A stretch of DNA of 64,000 nt. Origin: Candidatus Electrothrix aarhusensis (GTDB lineage: Bacteria; Desulfobacterota; Desulfobulbia; Desulfobulbales; Desulfobulbaceae). Position numbers and translations under genes: made by a program. The DNA lies in NCBI GenBank assembly GCA_004028505.1, contig MTKO01000081.1:1-64000 (forward strand). The letters run 5' to 3'. Positions 50,226-58,815 of the stretch are shown in pieces (position 1 is the stretch's first letter; the number at the start of each line of letters is the position of its first letter). Under the pieces are notes generated by a model that saw only the letters and a program-made list of their open reading frames with translations, ran no database searches and was not told the DNA's origin.

Positions 50226-50293
50226 GAGTATCTCAGCAGGACAAGATGCTGCAAATCCCCAGCATGGGATAAAAAACGATAAGCAATTTTGTA

Positions 50294-50325
50294 AATCTCT
50301 TCTCCGCACCTGCGGAGTAGAGATT
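50294..50325. repeat. Inverted repeat after the beta-barrel gene
   Basis: AATCTCTTCTCCGCA pairs with TGCGGAGTAGAGATT, one mismatch, 2-base gap. There is no T-run, so it is not a standard terminator. It could stabilise the transcript end or bind a dimeric protein. Confidence 0.5.
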
Positions 50326-50496
50326 CATGCACTTTCCTTCCCATCCTCTTTTTTTCACGAAAGCACCCTCATTCGCCTTTATCATCCCCTTATCATCCAC
50401 TTCTCTCTTTGCCCTTTTCCGATTTTGCGGTATCATTGAAAAATAATGATCTCTCTGTACTCTGTAATACACGTTCACTAAAATACTTTTTCATTT

Positions 50497-52911
50497 ATGG
50501 ATGCTCAACCCAAAAAAATAATCGTCTCAGCCTCACGGCTCCTCGCTATAACCTGCCTCTTCTCCCTTTGTTTTCTCTTTACCCCGATTCATATTCAGGC
50601 GGCAGGAACAGGCTCCAGTGATATTGTGGTAAAAAAAACCATGGTGAGCTTTTCCAGAATACCAGGCCTGAATGAACGAGAGTTGGAGTACGGGAGGCAG
50701 GTCATTAAACAAATGAACTATAACTCCCAGCGTATTACTCGCCAAATCAGCCTTCTGCCCGGAGCAAACTTTGCCCAGTGTAAAGAGATATGGGAGGAGC
50801 TGGAGAGCAAGAATGCCTCCTACGACCAAATTCTTGCCTTTGAAGAATGGACCAAACTGCCTGACGCGACTATGCCTCTGGCAGTTCAAGTACTCAAAAC
50901 AATCAGAGATCTGACGCGTGAAGAGGTAAAATGTCTCCGTGCCTTTCTGGGCATTTCCAGACAAAGGGCCGATGCAATTCTCTCCCTCATTCCTCCCATT
51001 GTAGCGATGAAGCCTTCAGCTAATTTTGCCGCTCGCAAGCTGTTCGCAGTGCGGGGAATAACCGTTGAACAGGCCCTGAACAACCTTAGCCTTCTTGAAA
51101 AATTTACAGATAAACAAGCATGGGCCTATGCCGCCTTTGCAGAAAGCAAAAGGATGGACGCACGAACTGTTACTGATGCTTTATCCCTTTTTCAGCAATT
51201 ACGTGATGATGCGGCCTGGAATATACGCACCTTAATAAAAAAAGATAAATTAAACCGCAATGCAGCATGGAGATGGCTGATCAGTTATTTTGCACATCCC
51301 GTCCATGTGCAGGAGAAGCAGTATTATCGCTATGACGGTCGGGAACGGACCCAGCTGCTGGACACTTTTTATGCTGCCGGTGAAGAACTGGTCTGGAAAA
51401 TTAACAGCCTGCATGCTGTTTCCGATGAATATGGCATGGAAATTTCCAGCGCCAGTCTGAAAGCAATGTCCAAAAAAGAACTGCAAGGGCTTTTTGCCAA
51501 GCTGTCTCAAAAAACCAAGGTAAACTATGGTGGTCATTTTCTTGATGCATACAAGGCTGGCAAGAAAAATAGCATGATCAGGATATTGCGTAAAGCCACC
51601 ACAGCGGACCGCACCCAGGTCTCGGAAGATCTGACCTCGGCAAACATCTATGCCCTACTGGCCCAAGGAAGCGAACTATATGACTCCTCGTTTCGAGATA
51701 TCCTCGTCCCTATCCTTAAAAAACGAATCAAGAAAAAATATGAGAATAATCTGCTCACCTTTCTTAAGGCAACAGACCCGGCAAACCTCTTAGTTTCCAG
51801 CTTTATTGTCAGCTTGGCCCAGAAAGGTAAATTAACCACCTTTTTCCCAAAAGAAGCTGCTGAGCAGGGGGAAATTCTTGATCTGGTTGCAGCTTCCGCG
51901 TTTAAGGATGAGGATACCATCCTCCTTTTTTCAGCCACCTTTCGCCATCTGCTCAAGGTACTAGAGCCAGATATTCGATATTATCTGATCAAAAAAATGG
52001 TTTTGGCCGATAACGGACGAGGCGGTTTCAGCAAACTCATTACTGTTATCCTTCAGTACTATTTACAGGAGTACCCTGACCTCCTCAATGCCTCGTCACG
52101 GCAGCTTATCCAGCAGACTGTTGAACGAAACGGTGCAGTGAATCTGGAGAAGTACCTGTTGACCCCCTTTGCTGAATGGAAGAAGGATAAGCGGCTGGGC
52201 TCCATCTCAGTCTTTCATCCTGACGATGACGGACGCAAATCCTTTGTCTCCAATGGACAAAACCTCCTTAATCATGGCTACAAAATGGCCTTGTCCAAGG
52301 AATATACCCCGTACCAAAACACAAGTATGCAGGAACTAAGCAAACGGGCAATTCAACGTGCCGACTCAGGCAAGGGGCTGGCAGCACTCTTTGACACTAT
52401 GCGTCGCAATCCCTTTTCAGTTGTTTTTCTTAAAAAAGTCAATGGTATAATTATTAGCCATTCAGTTTATGTCTATGCCAATGAAGCAGACCAGGAATTA
52501 CTGATAAAGCGTTTTCTCCAAGGTGATGATGAAATGTTTGCCCAGCGCGGTCACTCTTACTGGCGTTCAGAACAAATCACTGATCCTCTGGAGAAGCTCA
52601 AGGAGAATAAACAGATCGCTGCCTCTGATCTTACCAAGAGGCAGCGTTTTCTCAGTCTGGGCTCCTGCGGCGGTGTAAAAGCCTACACCAAACTGACCCG
52701 AATGTTTCTTGGCCATATTGATATCCTTGCCACCATTGGGACAGGAATGGCACTTATCAACGACCCCTATAACCGGAACTTCTTTGAAACCGTGGCCAAG
52801 AATCCCTCAACTATTACCTGGGAAGACATGGCAGCAAAATCCTCCTTTATTTTTGCCAACGGTCGGGGACAAGATTACCTTCAGCGGTTGCCTGACAGCC
52901 ATTCTCCATAA
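50497..52911 (+). CDS. Large exported protein of unknown function, helical repeats
   Basis: An 804-aa protein with a signal peptide (LLAITCLFSLCFLFTPIHIQA). I recognise no family. The first half looks like a series of paired helices with recurring motifs (NERELEYGRQVIKQM, LTREEVKCLRAFLGISRQRADAIL, GITVEQALNNLSLLEKF). The second half has SLAQKGKLTTFFPKEAAEQG and an unusual segment LFDTMRRNPFSVVFLKKVNG followed by strands and GHSYWRSEQI. RFLSLGSCGGVKAYTKL near the end looks conserved, with a Cys in a Gly-rich turn. It may be a periplasmic protease-like or lipid-anchored scaffold, but this is only a guess. The 3' end may be broken (see 52912-53036). Confidence 0.65.
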   Translation: MDAQPKKIIVSASRLLAITCLFSLCFLFTPIHIQAAGTGSSDIVVKKTMVSFSRIPGLNERELEYGRQVIKQMNYNSQRITRQISLLPGANFAQCKEIWEELESKNASYDQILAFEEWTKLPDATMPLAVQVLKTIRDLTREEVKCLRAFLGISRQRADAILSLIPPIVAMKPSANFAARKLFAVRGITVEQALNNLSLLEKFTDKQAWAYAAFAESKRMDARTVTDALSLFQQLRDDAAWNIRTLIKKDKLNRNAAWRWLISYFAHPVHVQEKQYYRYDGRERTQLLDTFYAAGEELVWKINSLHAVSDEYGMEISSASLKAMSKKELQGLFAKLSQKTKVNYGGHFLDAYKAGKKNSMIRILRKATTADRTQVSEDLTSANIYALLAQGSELYDSSFRDILVPILKKRIKKKYENNLLTFLKATDPANLLVSSFIVSLAQKGKLTTFFPKEAAEQGEILDLVAASAFKDEDTILLFSATFRHLLKVLEPDIRYYLIKKMVLADNGRGGFSKLITVILQYYLQEYPDLLNASSRQLIQQTVERNGAVNLEKYLLTPFAEWKKDKRLGSISVFHPDDDGRKSFVSNGQNLLNHGYKMALSKEYTPYQNTSMQELSKRAIQRADSGKGLAALFDTMRRNPFSVVFLKKVNGIIISHSVYVYANEADQELLIKRFLQGDDEMFAQRGHSYWRSEQITDPLEKLKENKQIAASDLTKRQRFLSLGSCGGVKAYTKLTRMFLGHIDILATIGTGMALINDPYNRNFFETVAKNPSTITWEDMAAKSSFIFANGRGQDYLQRLPDSHSP

Positions 52912-53036
52912 GATACTGGACGAGGAAAAGGTAAGCCGAGGCGATATTACCGACTCAAGTGAGGATATTTAGCTGAACTGGAGCAAGAGCTCAGCGCACC
53001 CTAAGCGAAATTTTGGATGTGCTGAGCAACTTATAA
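52912..53036 (+). other. Decayed or frameshifted 3' continuation of the preceding gene
   Basis: Past the stop, coding-like sequence continues in shifting frames: LTAILHKILDEEKVSRGDITDSSEDI, then AELEQELSA, then LSEILDVLSNL and a stop. The pieces read as one acidic helical tail if two or three bases are restored or removed. This may be the true C-terminus of the 804-aa protein or a separate remnant. Confidence 0.35.
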
Positions 53037-53085
53037 CCTTATAAGCTATACACTGTCCCTGAAAAGTTCACGGAGAAGGAAGGAA

Positions 53086-53101
53086 ACCGGGGCAACCCGG
53101 T
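53086..53101 (+). other. GNRA-capped hairpin in a structured-looking segment
   Basis: ACCGGG-GCAA-CCCGGT is a perfect 6-bp stem with a GCAA tetraloop, preceded by GGAAGGAA and followed by AGGCAGTGCCCGAATGAG. Such hairpins occur in riboswitches and in group II intron domain I. No complete RNA could be traced around it. Confidence 0.35.
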
Positions 53102-53146
53102 AGGCAGTGCCCGAATGAGCTCTGAATGCTTTTATTTACCTTAACG

Positions 53147-53416
53147 CTAGAGAAAAACCAGTAAGCCTTCAGAAGCTTTTGCTGAATTGTAAAAGTCACA
53201 CTTGCTACATCCTGCTATTTTTTTTTCAAAATTTTTCAGTTCCTCTGCTCCGCAAGAAAAAATCCAGCAGCAACGTCCGCCATTTTTACCATCATGGATG
53301 CCGTTCAGGTCATGCTCTATAGTCACAGGACATATCCCTCGTGCAGATACATTTATTCCGCCCGGCTCCCTACCGCACTCTTTGAACTCCCAACAATTTA
53401 TCACGCTCTCATTCAT
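53147..53416 (-). CDS. Two-CW domain protein
   Basis: An 89-aa intact paralogue of the 34323 gene, started at ATG 53416 (MNESVINCWEF). It shows the family pattern: NCWEFKECGREPGG, ARGICPV, GIHDGKNGGRCCWIFSCG and GCSKCDFYNSAKASEG. Eight cysteines suggest metal or disulfide bonding. It lies alone between the large exported protein gene (convergent) and the GAF gene (divergent). Function unknown in the family. Confidence 0.82.
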   Translation of the reverse strand: MNESVINCWEFKECGREPGGINVSARGICPVTIEHDLNGIHDGKNGGRCCWIFSCGAEELKNFEKKIAGCSKCDFYNSAKASEGLLVFL

Positions 53417-53953
53417 TATTCTAACCTCAAAAATTGATACCATCTTTTTGAAAAAAATTCACATTTATCGCTGAATTCGGCACCGTAAAAGGACGCAGAG
53501 ATATTAACCGTATCTTTTTTATTCAGGATAAGAATCATAATAAAAATTACTTCTATTCTCAATAAGCATTAATTATGCCATATCTGGTAATATATATTTA
53601 TTTCATCTTGTTAGCACTGTATCCCTTCGCAATAAAAACAAATTCCTACTCAATATTTATAGAAAATGTTATTTCCTACTCTCATGAATTCCTCATAAAA
53701 TCTGAGTAGCTGTTACCCATTGATAAAGAAATTCTATACAATTCTGCCATTTTTTACCCAGCAGAGGATAATGACCTCCTCAGCAACGTATGCCCAAAGG
53801 GAAATTTGGCAATCTTCCTTTCGTGTATGAATAACATCAAATAAAATATGCTTCGAACACAGCCGGTTACTGTTGACTTTTTTGGGCGACCATGTTCAAA
53901 CAAGAGAGTATTGGTAATCCTTTTCCCTTCAGCATGATGAAATAATATCCTTG
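53417..53953. other. A/T-rich divergent intergenic region, about 540 bases
   Basis: No open frame with coding character. It should hold promoters for the two-CW gene and the GAF-membrane gene. A short open frame at 53754-53960 on the minus strand has no ribosome site and no recognisable content. Confidence 0.4.
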
Positions 53954-55081
53954 ATGGCAAAGCTTAGTAAATTTCTCGTTCTCTACCTTGTTCAGGCGGT
54001 CTGTCTTTGGATTGGCCTAGAAGTATCCACTTATCTCCAGGGTGATGCCCTTAAAGTCTTTATTCAGGGTTATTGGCTATATTTCTATGCCATTCCCCTG
54101 CTGACAACAGTACTTATCTTTAAAGAAGTTCAGGATGCACCTCTTTCCGCCCTTATTGGCGGGACAGACCAGCAATGCCTTACAGCATACACTGAAGGAA
54201 AAACAGCTTGGCAATATAACCAATTTGCCTTTTTTTTTCGCAGACGTTGGATACTCTATCTGCTCATCTCCTCCATACTTGTTTTTCTTAGTCTCCATGC
54301 TGTATTTTTCCCTGACCTCAGCTCTGCTCTTAAAAACGGAGTTATTCTTTTCTTGGCTTTCTTTTTTTTCGCCGCCAATTTTTTCGCCCTCCGCAGGCGA
54401 ATGCACCGTCTGCTGGACATGCAGGAAACCCTGCACCAACTTGCCCATCAGATGCGAAATGAACATTCTCAGCTCCTGAAAAGACTTGCCGCGAAAGAAA
54501 AAGCCTTGCCGGAAGACTGCCTCCGGCATCTTTCTGAATCCCTAGAATTGATCAAGGGATACCTGCGAATAATCACCAGTGAAAAAAACATTGAACTGGC
54601 TATCCGCATCGCTCTCCCGCACCAGGAAGAACAGGGCAATATTATCTATCAGACCCTTACCCAGACCGACGGTTTACAGGACAGCGCATGGCTTACCAAA
54701 CCGGTCCCAGCCAACCAAGGGATTCCGCGTTACTTGATTGAAGAACGTAATACCTGCAATGTCCTGGTCTACAGGGACATCAAAAAAGCTCTTCAAGAAA
54801 AGATTTTTCAGGAAGCAGAGGATGACTCGTTTACCGAGATAGTCGGATCCTTGGCAATTGCTCCCTTAAAGGCGTGGGACGGAAAAAAGAAAAGTATGAT
54901 AGGAATGGTGTATCTGACCTCAGGACAAAAAAAGACCTTTCGTGAGGAACACATTGATGGGATTCGCTTTCTTGCAGATATCCTGAGTGATGCTGTTGCC
55001 ACTTCCATAACAGTAAATCATATGCTTATTATGAAGGGAAATAAAAATGCACGACGCAGACAACTTCTCGAAAAATATTGA
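53954..55081 (+). CDS. Four-helix membrane protein with cytoplasmic GAF-like domain
   Basis: A 375-aa protein with four hydrophobic helices in the first 150 residues (FLVLYLVQAVCLWIGL; YWLYFYAIPLLTTVLIF; ILYLLISSILVFLSL; NGVILFLAFFFFAANFFAL). A coiled coil follows (MQETLHQLAHQMRNEHSQLL), where a histidine kinase would begin, but no kinase domain. Residues 200-360 look like a GAF fold (ITSEKNIELAIRIALP, then EIVGSLAIAPLKAWDGKKKSMIGMVYLTS and RFLADILSDAVA). It is probably a sensor or regulatory protein that signals by protein contact. Its stop lies inside the start of the next small gene. Confidence 0.75.
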   Translation: MAKLSKFLVLYLVQAVCLWIGLEVSTYLQGDALKVFIQGYWLYFYAIPLLTTVLIFKEVQDAPLSALIGGTDQQCLTAYTEGKTAWQYNQFAFFFRRRWILYLLISSILVFLSLHAVFFPDLSSALKNGVILFLAFFFFAANFFALRRRMHRLLDMQETLHQLAHQMRNEHSQLLKRLAAKEKALPEDCLRHLSESLELIKGYLRIITSEKNIELAIRIALPHQEEQGNIIYQTLTQTDGLQDSAWLTKPVPANQGIPRYLIEERNTCNVLVYRDIKKALQEKIFQEAEDDSFTEIVGSLAIAPLKAWDGKKKSMIGMVYLTSGQKKTFREEHIDGIRFLADILSDAVATSITVNHMLIMKGNKNARRRQLLEKY

Positions 55082-55229
55082 TTATTTTCGCGAAAAAATG
55101 GAAAGACGGGAAGACTATATGAGTATGCATCTTCCGAGAATTTTTGCCAATAAGGCGGATGATCTGTTTGGGGCACTTTTGTTTCCCTCCAGAAAGAGAA
55201 ACGATGAGGATTCGGAGCAATTGGACTGA
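55047..55229 (+). CDS. Small protein, 60 aa, between the GAF and pseudo-protease genes
   Basis: Starts within the end of the GAF-membrane gene with GAAGGGA upstream, and ends five bases before a possible downstream start. The sequence is charged with one amphipathic stretch (NFSKNIDYFREKMERRED) and a hydrophobic patch (DDLFGALLF). It has no signal or membrane helix. Its tight spacing on both sides argues for a real gene of a three-gene operon, perhaps an adaptor. No family recognised. Confidence 0.6.
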   Translation: MHDADNFSKNIDYFREKMERREDYMSMHLPRIFANKADDLFGALLFPSRKRNDEDSEQLD

Positions 55230-55241
55230 ATAAGATGAGCG

Positions 55242-56342
55242 TTGCTCTCACACTTGAATCTCGGGCAATACATTTCCGCAGAAGAGTTGAAAAGGAAAAA
55301 ACAAAAAGATTCATACAGTTCCGTAAATATGAGTGGTTCGGCAAAGGAGCTACCTTTTTCCAATATTGGCAATTACATACAACTGCTCGGCTTATTGTTA
55401 GCATTTGGCGTGATAGGCTCTTCTTATATGAAAAAAGAGAGGATAGGACCCTATTCAGCTGCTCAAGCCCCTGATGACCTTACAGGCTCGTTGAGACAGG
55501 AGCTATCTCGTGCAGCAGGATTGGCAGGGTTGGACCCGAGAACAGTCCTATCCACCGTAGAACAGGTTCGTCCGGTAATCGTTTCCGTAAAAACACCTTG
55601 GGGAAGAGGTGCCGGTTTTTTTATCAAGAAAAGCTTCATTATTACCAGTAAGCAGGTGGTTGAACCTGATTCGGAAAAGCTGGCTGTACTGCAGGAGCAG
55701 GTGCAACGCAACAGACAGCTCTTAGATTTTGAGGAAGAAAAATTGAGCAGCTATCGAGCACGCTTTAAAAAAGTGGGCAGGGGCAGCTCAAGAGATGGGT
55801 TGAAGCTCTTGATTCTTGAGCGGGAAAGATATCTTGTTAATTTCAAGGTCAGGCAGGAAAAAGATGAACTACGCTTGACCGAACAGCAAAGGGCTCTGAA
55901 ACATCCTGCTCTAAAAATCGGTTTGTCTGATGGTTCTGAACAGAGCGCATCCTTGGTGCAAATGAGTCAAAATTATGATCTCGCCCTGTTGACTGTCACC
56001 TCGGTTCAGAACAATTTTGTTCTTGAACCTTCCCCCTCGGGCTCCTTTAGATTGGGTGACCCTATATTTGTTTTCGGCGATTCTGCTGGCTCTGAAAAGA
56101 ATGTGATCGCTGGGAATTTTATACCAGGAAATTTTTCCGGGTATCGGCGAGTCGGTGTGTTCAATCAGATGTTTCTTCAAATTGATGTGGAGATCCCTCT
56201 GAATAAAAGTGGCGGGCCTGTTCTGGATGCTACTGGATATGTACGAGGGATTGCTACCAGGACTGAGCGGAATGGCAAAAATGTCGGTTTTGCCATTCCC
56301 ATTGAAAGAGTATTTTATGAATTTACAGCAGTTCTTCGGTAA
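55242..56342 (+). CDS. Trypsin-like protein with lost catalytic histidine and inserted coiled coil (probable pseudoprotease)
   Basis: A 366-aa protein if started at TTG 55242; ATG 55329 (MSGSAKELPF) is an alternative and still precedes the membrane helix LLGLLLAFGVIGSSY. The trypsin/HtrA fold shows in IVSVKTPWGRGAGFFIKKSFIITSKQVV, where HtrA has a histidine and this protein has glutamine. YDLALLTV keeps the Asp region, and NKSGGPVLD keeps the serine. A coiled coil of about 75 residues (EQVQRNRQLLDFEEEKLSS and on) is inserted between them. No PDZ domain. It is membrane-anchored with the domain probably periplasmic. It should bind peptides rather than cut them. A terminator follows. Confidence 0.78.
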   Translation: MLSHLNLGQYISAEELKRKKQKDSYSSVNMSGSAKELPFSNIGNYIQLLGLLLAFGVIGSSYMKKERIGPYSAAQAPDDLTGSLRQELSRAAGLAGLDPRTVLSTVEQVRPVIVSVKTPWGRGAGFFIKKSFIITSKQVVEPDSEKLAVLQEQVQRNRQLLDFEEEKLSSYRARFKKVGRGSSRDGLKLLILERERYLVNFKVRQEKDELRLTEQQRALKHPALKIGLSDGSEQSASLVQMSQNYDLALLTVTSVQNNFVLEPSPSGSFRLGDPIFVFGDSAGSEKNVIAGNFIPGNFSGYRRVGVFNQMFLQIDVEIPLNKSGGPVLDATGYVRGIATRTERNGKNVGFAIPIERVFYEFTAVLR

Positions 56343-56371
56343 CAGGAAGTACAGGAGCTTCAGCATACTCT

Positions 56372-56403
56372 AAAAAAGGGGGACATCAAGCCCCCCTTTT
56401 TTT
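56372..56403. terminator. Convergent terminator
   Basis: AAAAAAGGGGG and CCCCCCTTTTTTT pair around an 8-base loop, with T-runs on both strands. It ends the pseudoprotease operon and could stop the glutamate synthase transcript from the other side. Confidence 0.85.
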
Positions 56404-56449
56404 AATAATCTCCTTTTAGGAGCTTCCACATGTTGCCGTACCGTATTAT

Positions 56450-58805
56450 TTAATACGGCCTCATTGTCCAAATACCGCAAGGGCAAGTATCAGCGCAAAA
56501 TCCGCAGGCGATACACTTGCTGTCATCAGACACATACTCAAAGCTGACTCCCTCCGGCTCGGTAGCCAGAACCTCTCGTCGAGAAATGGCATGGGTCGGA
56601 CAAATGGTCTCGCAGAGATGGCAGTCACGACAGGAACCGCAACTCAGGCAACGAGCTGCCTGCTGGTTTTCAGTATCGCCCTTATCTTCCTCTGGATCAT
56701 AATGGGCAATGGTCAAGGCTTCGTACTGGATCAGCTTCTGGGCAAAGGGCTTCCACTCTTTTCCTTCCAAAACAGAGGCCAGATACTCTGCTGTCCGCTT
56801 AGCCGCACCCAAGGCATTGGTAGCCAAACCAGGACGCTCAACATCGCCTATAGCAAGAATTTTTTCATCACTGGTCCGACCAGCATCATCGGTTTTAATC
56901 CAGGAACCACCAGCAATATTGACTACCTCGACGCTCCCTGGCAGGAAGCAGATTCGGCACATCACCAATGGAGATAATCACAGTCTGGGCTGGAATCAGC
57001 TCATCTTTATCCGTAACCAAACCCTCTTCAGTGACTTCCTTGGTCATGACAGGCCACTTGAAAGTCGCTCCCAGAGCCTCAGCTGCATCACGCTCTTTAC
57101 CAAAAGCTAAAGGCTTCTGGATATCCACCAAGGTCACTTCTTGAGCACCAAGACGGTAGCATTCCGCTGCCACGTCACAGCCCACATTGCCAGCACCGAT
57201 AACCACCACCTGTTTGCCGGTTTTCATGGGTGAATCACTTTTGGCCGCCTTCAGATAATCCAGGGCTGGGACAACCCGCTCATGACCGGTAAAGGGGATG
57301 GTCTTCGGCTGATGAGTACCAACGGCAACGATAACATAATCGTATGCCTCCTTCAGCTCTTCCATCTTCTCCGTGGTCATTTCCACGCCGAGGCTGACCG
57401 TGATGAGCTCATTCTTAAGAAAACGCTCAACCTCCATCTGCCAAACCGCCTTGGTCATGCGTTCCCAGGGAATGGTCTGGGCCAGCTTACCGCCGAGTTC
57501 TCCACCCCGTTCAAAAATATGGGCCTCAATTCCTGCCAAAGCCAGATGCCAAGCAGCACCCATACCTGCCGGACCACCGCCAATAATGGCGACCTTATGA
57601 CCGGTAGCAGGCTTGCACTTGGGCGGATCGACGTTATGCACCGCTTGGCCAAGCACGGCAACATCAATGGAATGATCCACCTTTTTGCGGGAGCAATTCT
57701 GGATGCAGAGATTGGGACAGATGGTTCCGCAAACCGACGCCGGAAACGGGGTATAGCGGAGCAGCATCTCGTAAGCTTCATCATTTTTGCCCTCCCGAAT
57801 CATACGCAGCCGATCAATGGTCGGGATATGCATGGGGCAGTAATAGGTACAAGGCGCGGCAGAATCACGATTTACCCAGTAGGGGCTCCTTCGCCGCATA
57901 TTACCGGTTTCCACCACTCCGATGACCGACCGGTCCAAGCCCGGAGCTAAATCGCGCAGAGGATCACCACCGCCGAAACCGTTGTTCCAGACGCGGGCCG
58001 CAAACTCGGACATAGGCATAGGACCGGAGAACATCAGAGCCCGCTCCTGAGCGGTTACTGCGGTAAGCAGATTCCATTCCTCGCGCTTACTTAAGGTCTC
58101 CAAGAGTTCCGGACGACCAATGGCCTCAAGGTAACCCGGTAAGCGATCCATGAGCCACTGCCATTCCTCGTCCGAGGGCTTGGTCAATTTTGCATTCTTC
58201 CGTGAGTAGCTGTCATCGGTCTTGCCGCGAAAATAGACCTGACCGCCGACCATACCTACGCAGGGACGATAGCCCAGAACATTGTCCGGGTTCTTGGCTT
58301 CATGACCACAGACAACCGCAATTCCGCCGCAGTTGAACTCGGCAAAGGTGTCACCCACAGAGCCCATGACCCACATTTCCGGCTTTTCATACACCGGATT
58401 CCACTTGGTCATGGTCAGGCCACGAGCACCGATGGAACCGCCGATCATCACCCGACCGCCAGCCATTGCGCTACAGATACCGTTGGTGGCATCGCCTTTA
58501 ACAATGACGTCCGCACCGATGTTGAGGTAGCCCACGTCGTCCGAGGCTGAGCCTTCGCAGATGATCGTAGAACCGGCCATGCCCATACAGCCCACGCGCT
58601 GTCCTACCGGACCAGTAATTCGGAGCGTCAAAGGACGCTCTACATTACCGAGTCGCAGGCCGATATTATGCTGCCCAAAGGACTCCAGAATCAATTCGTC
58701 GGCATCAGCGGCTGCACCGCGTACCTCTTCTTCGAAAATCTTGGATGTCAGGCGCAGGCCCTTTGCATCTTTGCCGCTTACTGTTATTATTTTTTGCTCA
58801 CTCAT
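56450..58805 (-). CDS. Glutamate synthase GXGXG domain fused to GltD-like NAD(P)H oxidoreductase; frame break near 56948
   Basis: The product is about 785 aa in two frames. Residues 1-240 are the GXGXG beta-helix of GltB (ICEGSASDDVGYLNIGADVIVKG, MAGGRVMIGGSIG, CGGIAVVCG). A GltD-like part follows: cysteine-rich start (CTYYCPMHIP, CGTICPNLCIQNCSRKKVD), FAD loop VAIIGGGPAGMGAAWHLA, NAD(P) loop VVVIGAGNVGCDVAAE. After IISIGDVPNL the frame shifts (two bases lost or one gained at 56948) and resumes as FLPGSVEVVNIAGG, ending with two 4Fe-4S motifs (CLSCGSCRDCHLCETICP and CIACGFCADTCPCG). It would take electrons for the ammonia-to-glutamate step in the FMN subunit encoded upstream. Confidence 0.9.
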
Positions 58806-58815
58806 AGGTATAAAA

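Noticed and set aside
57282-57950. 222-aa plus-strand frame opposite the GltD-like gene
   Set aside because: Shadow of a strongly conserved gene on the minus strand; no start signal or known domain.
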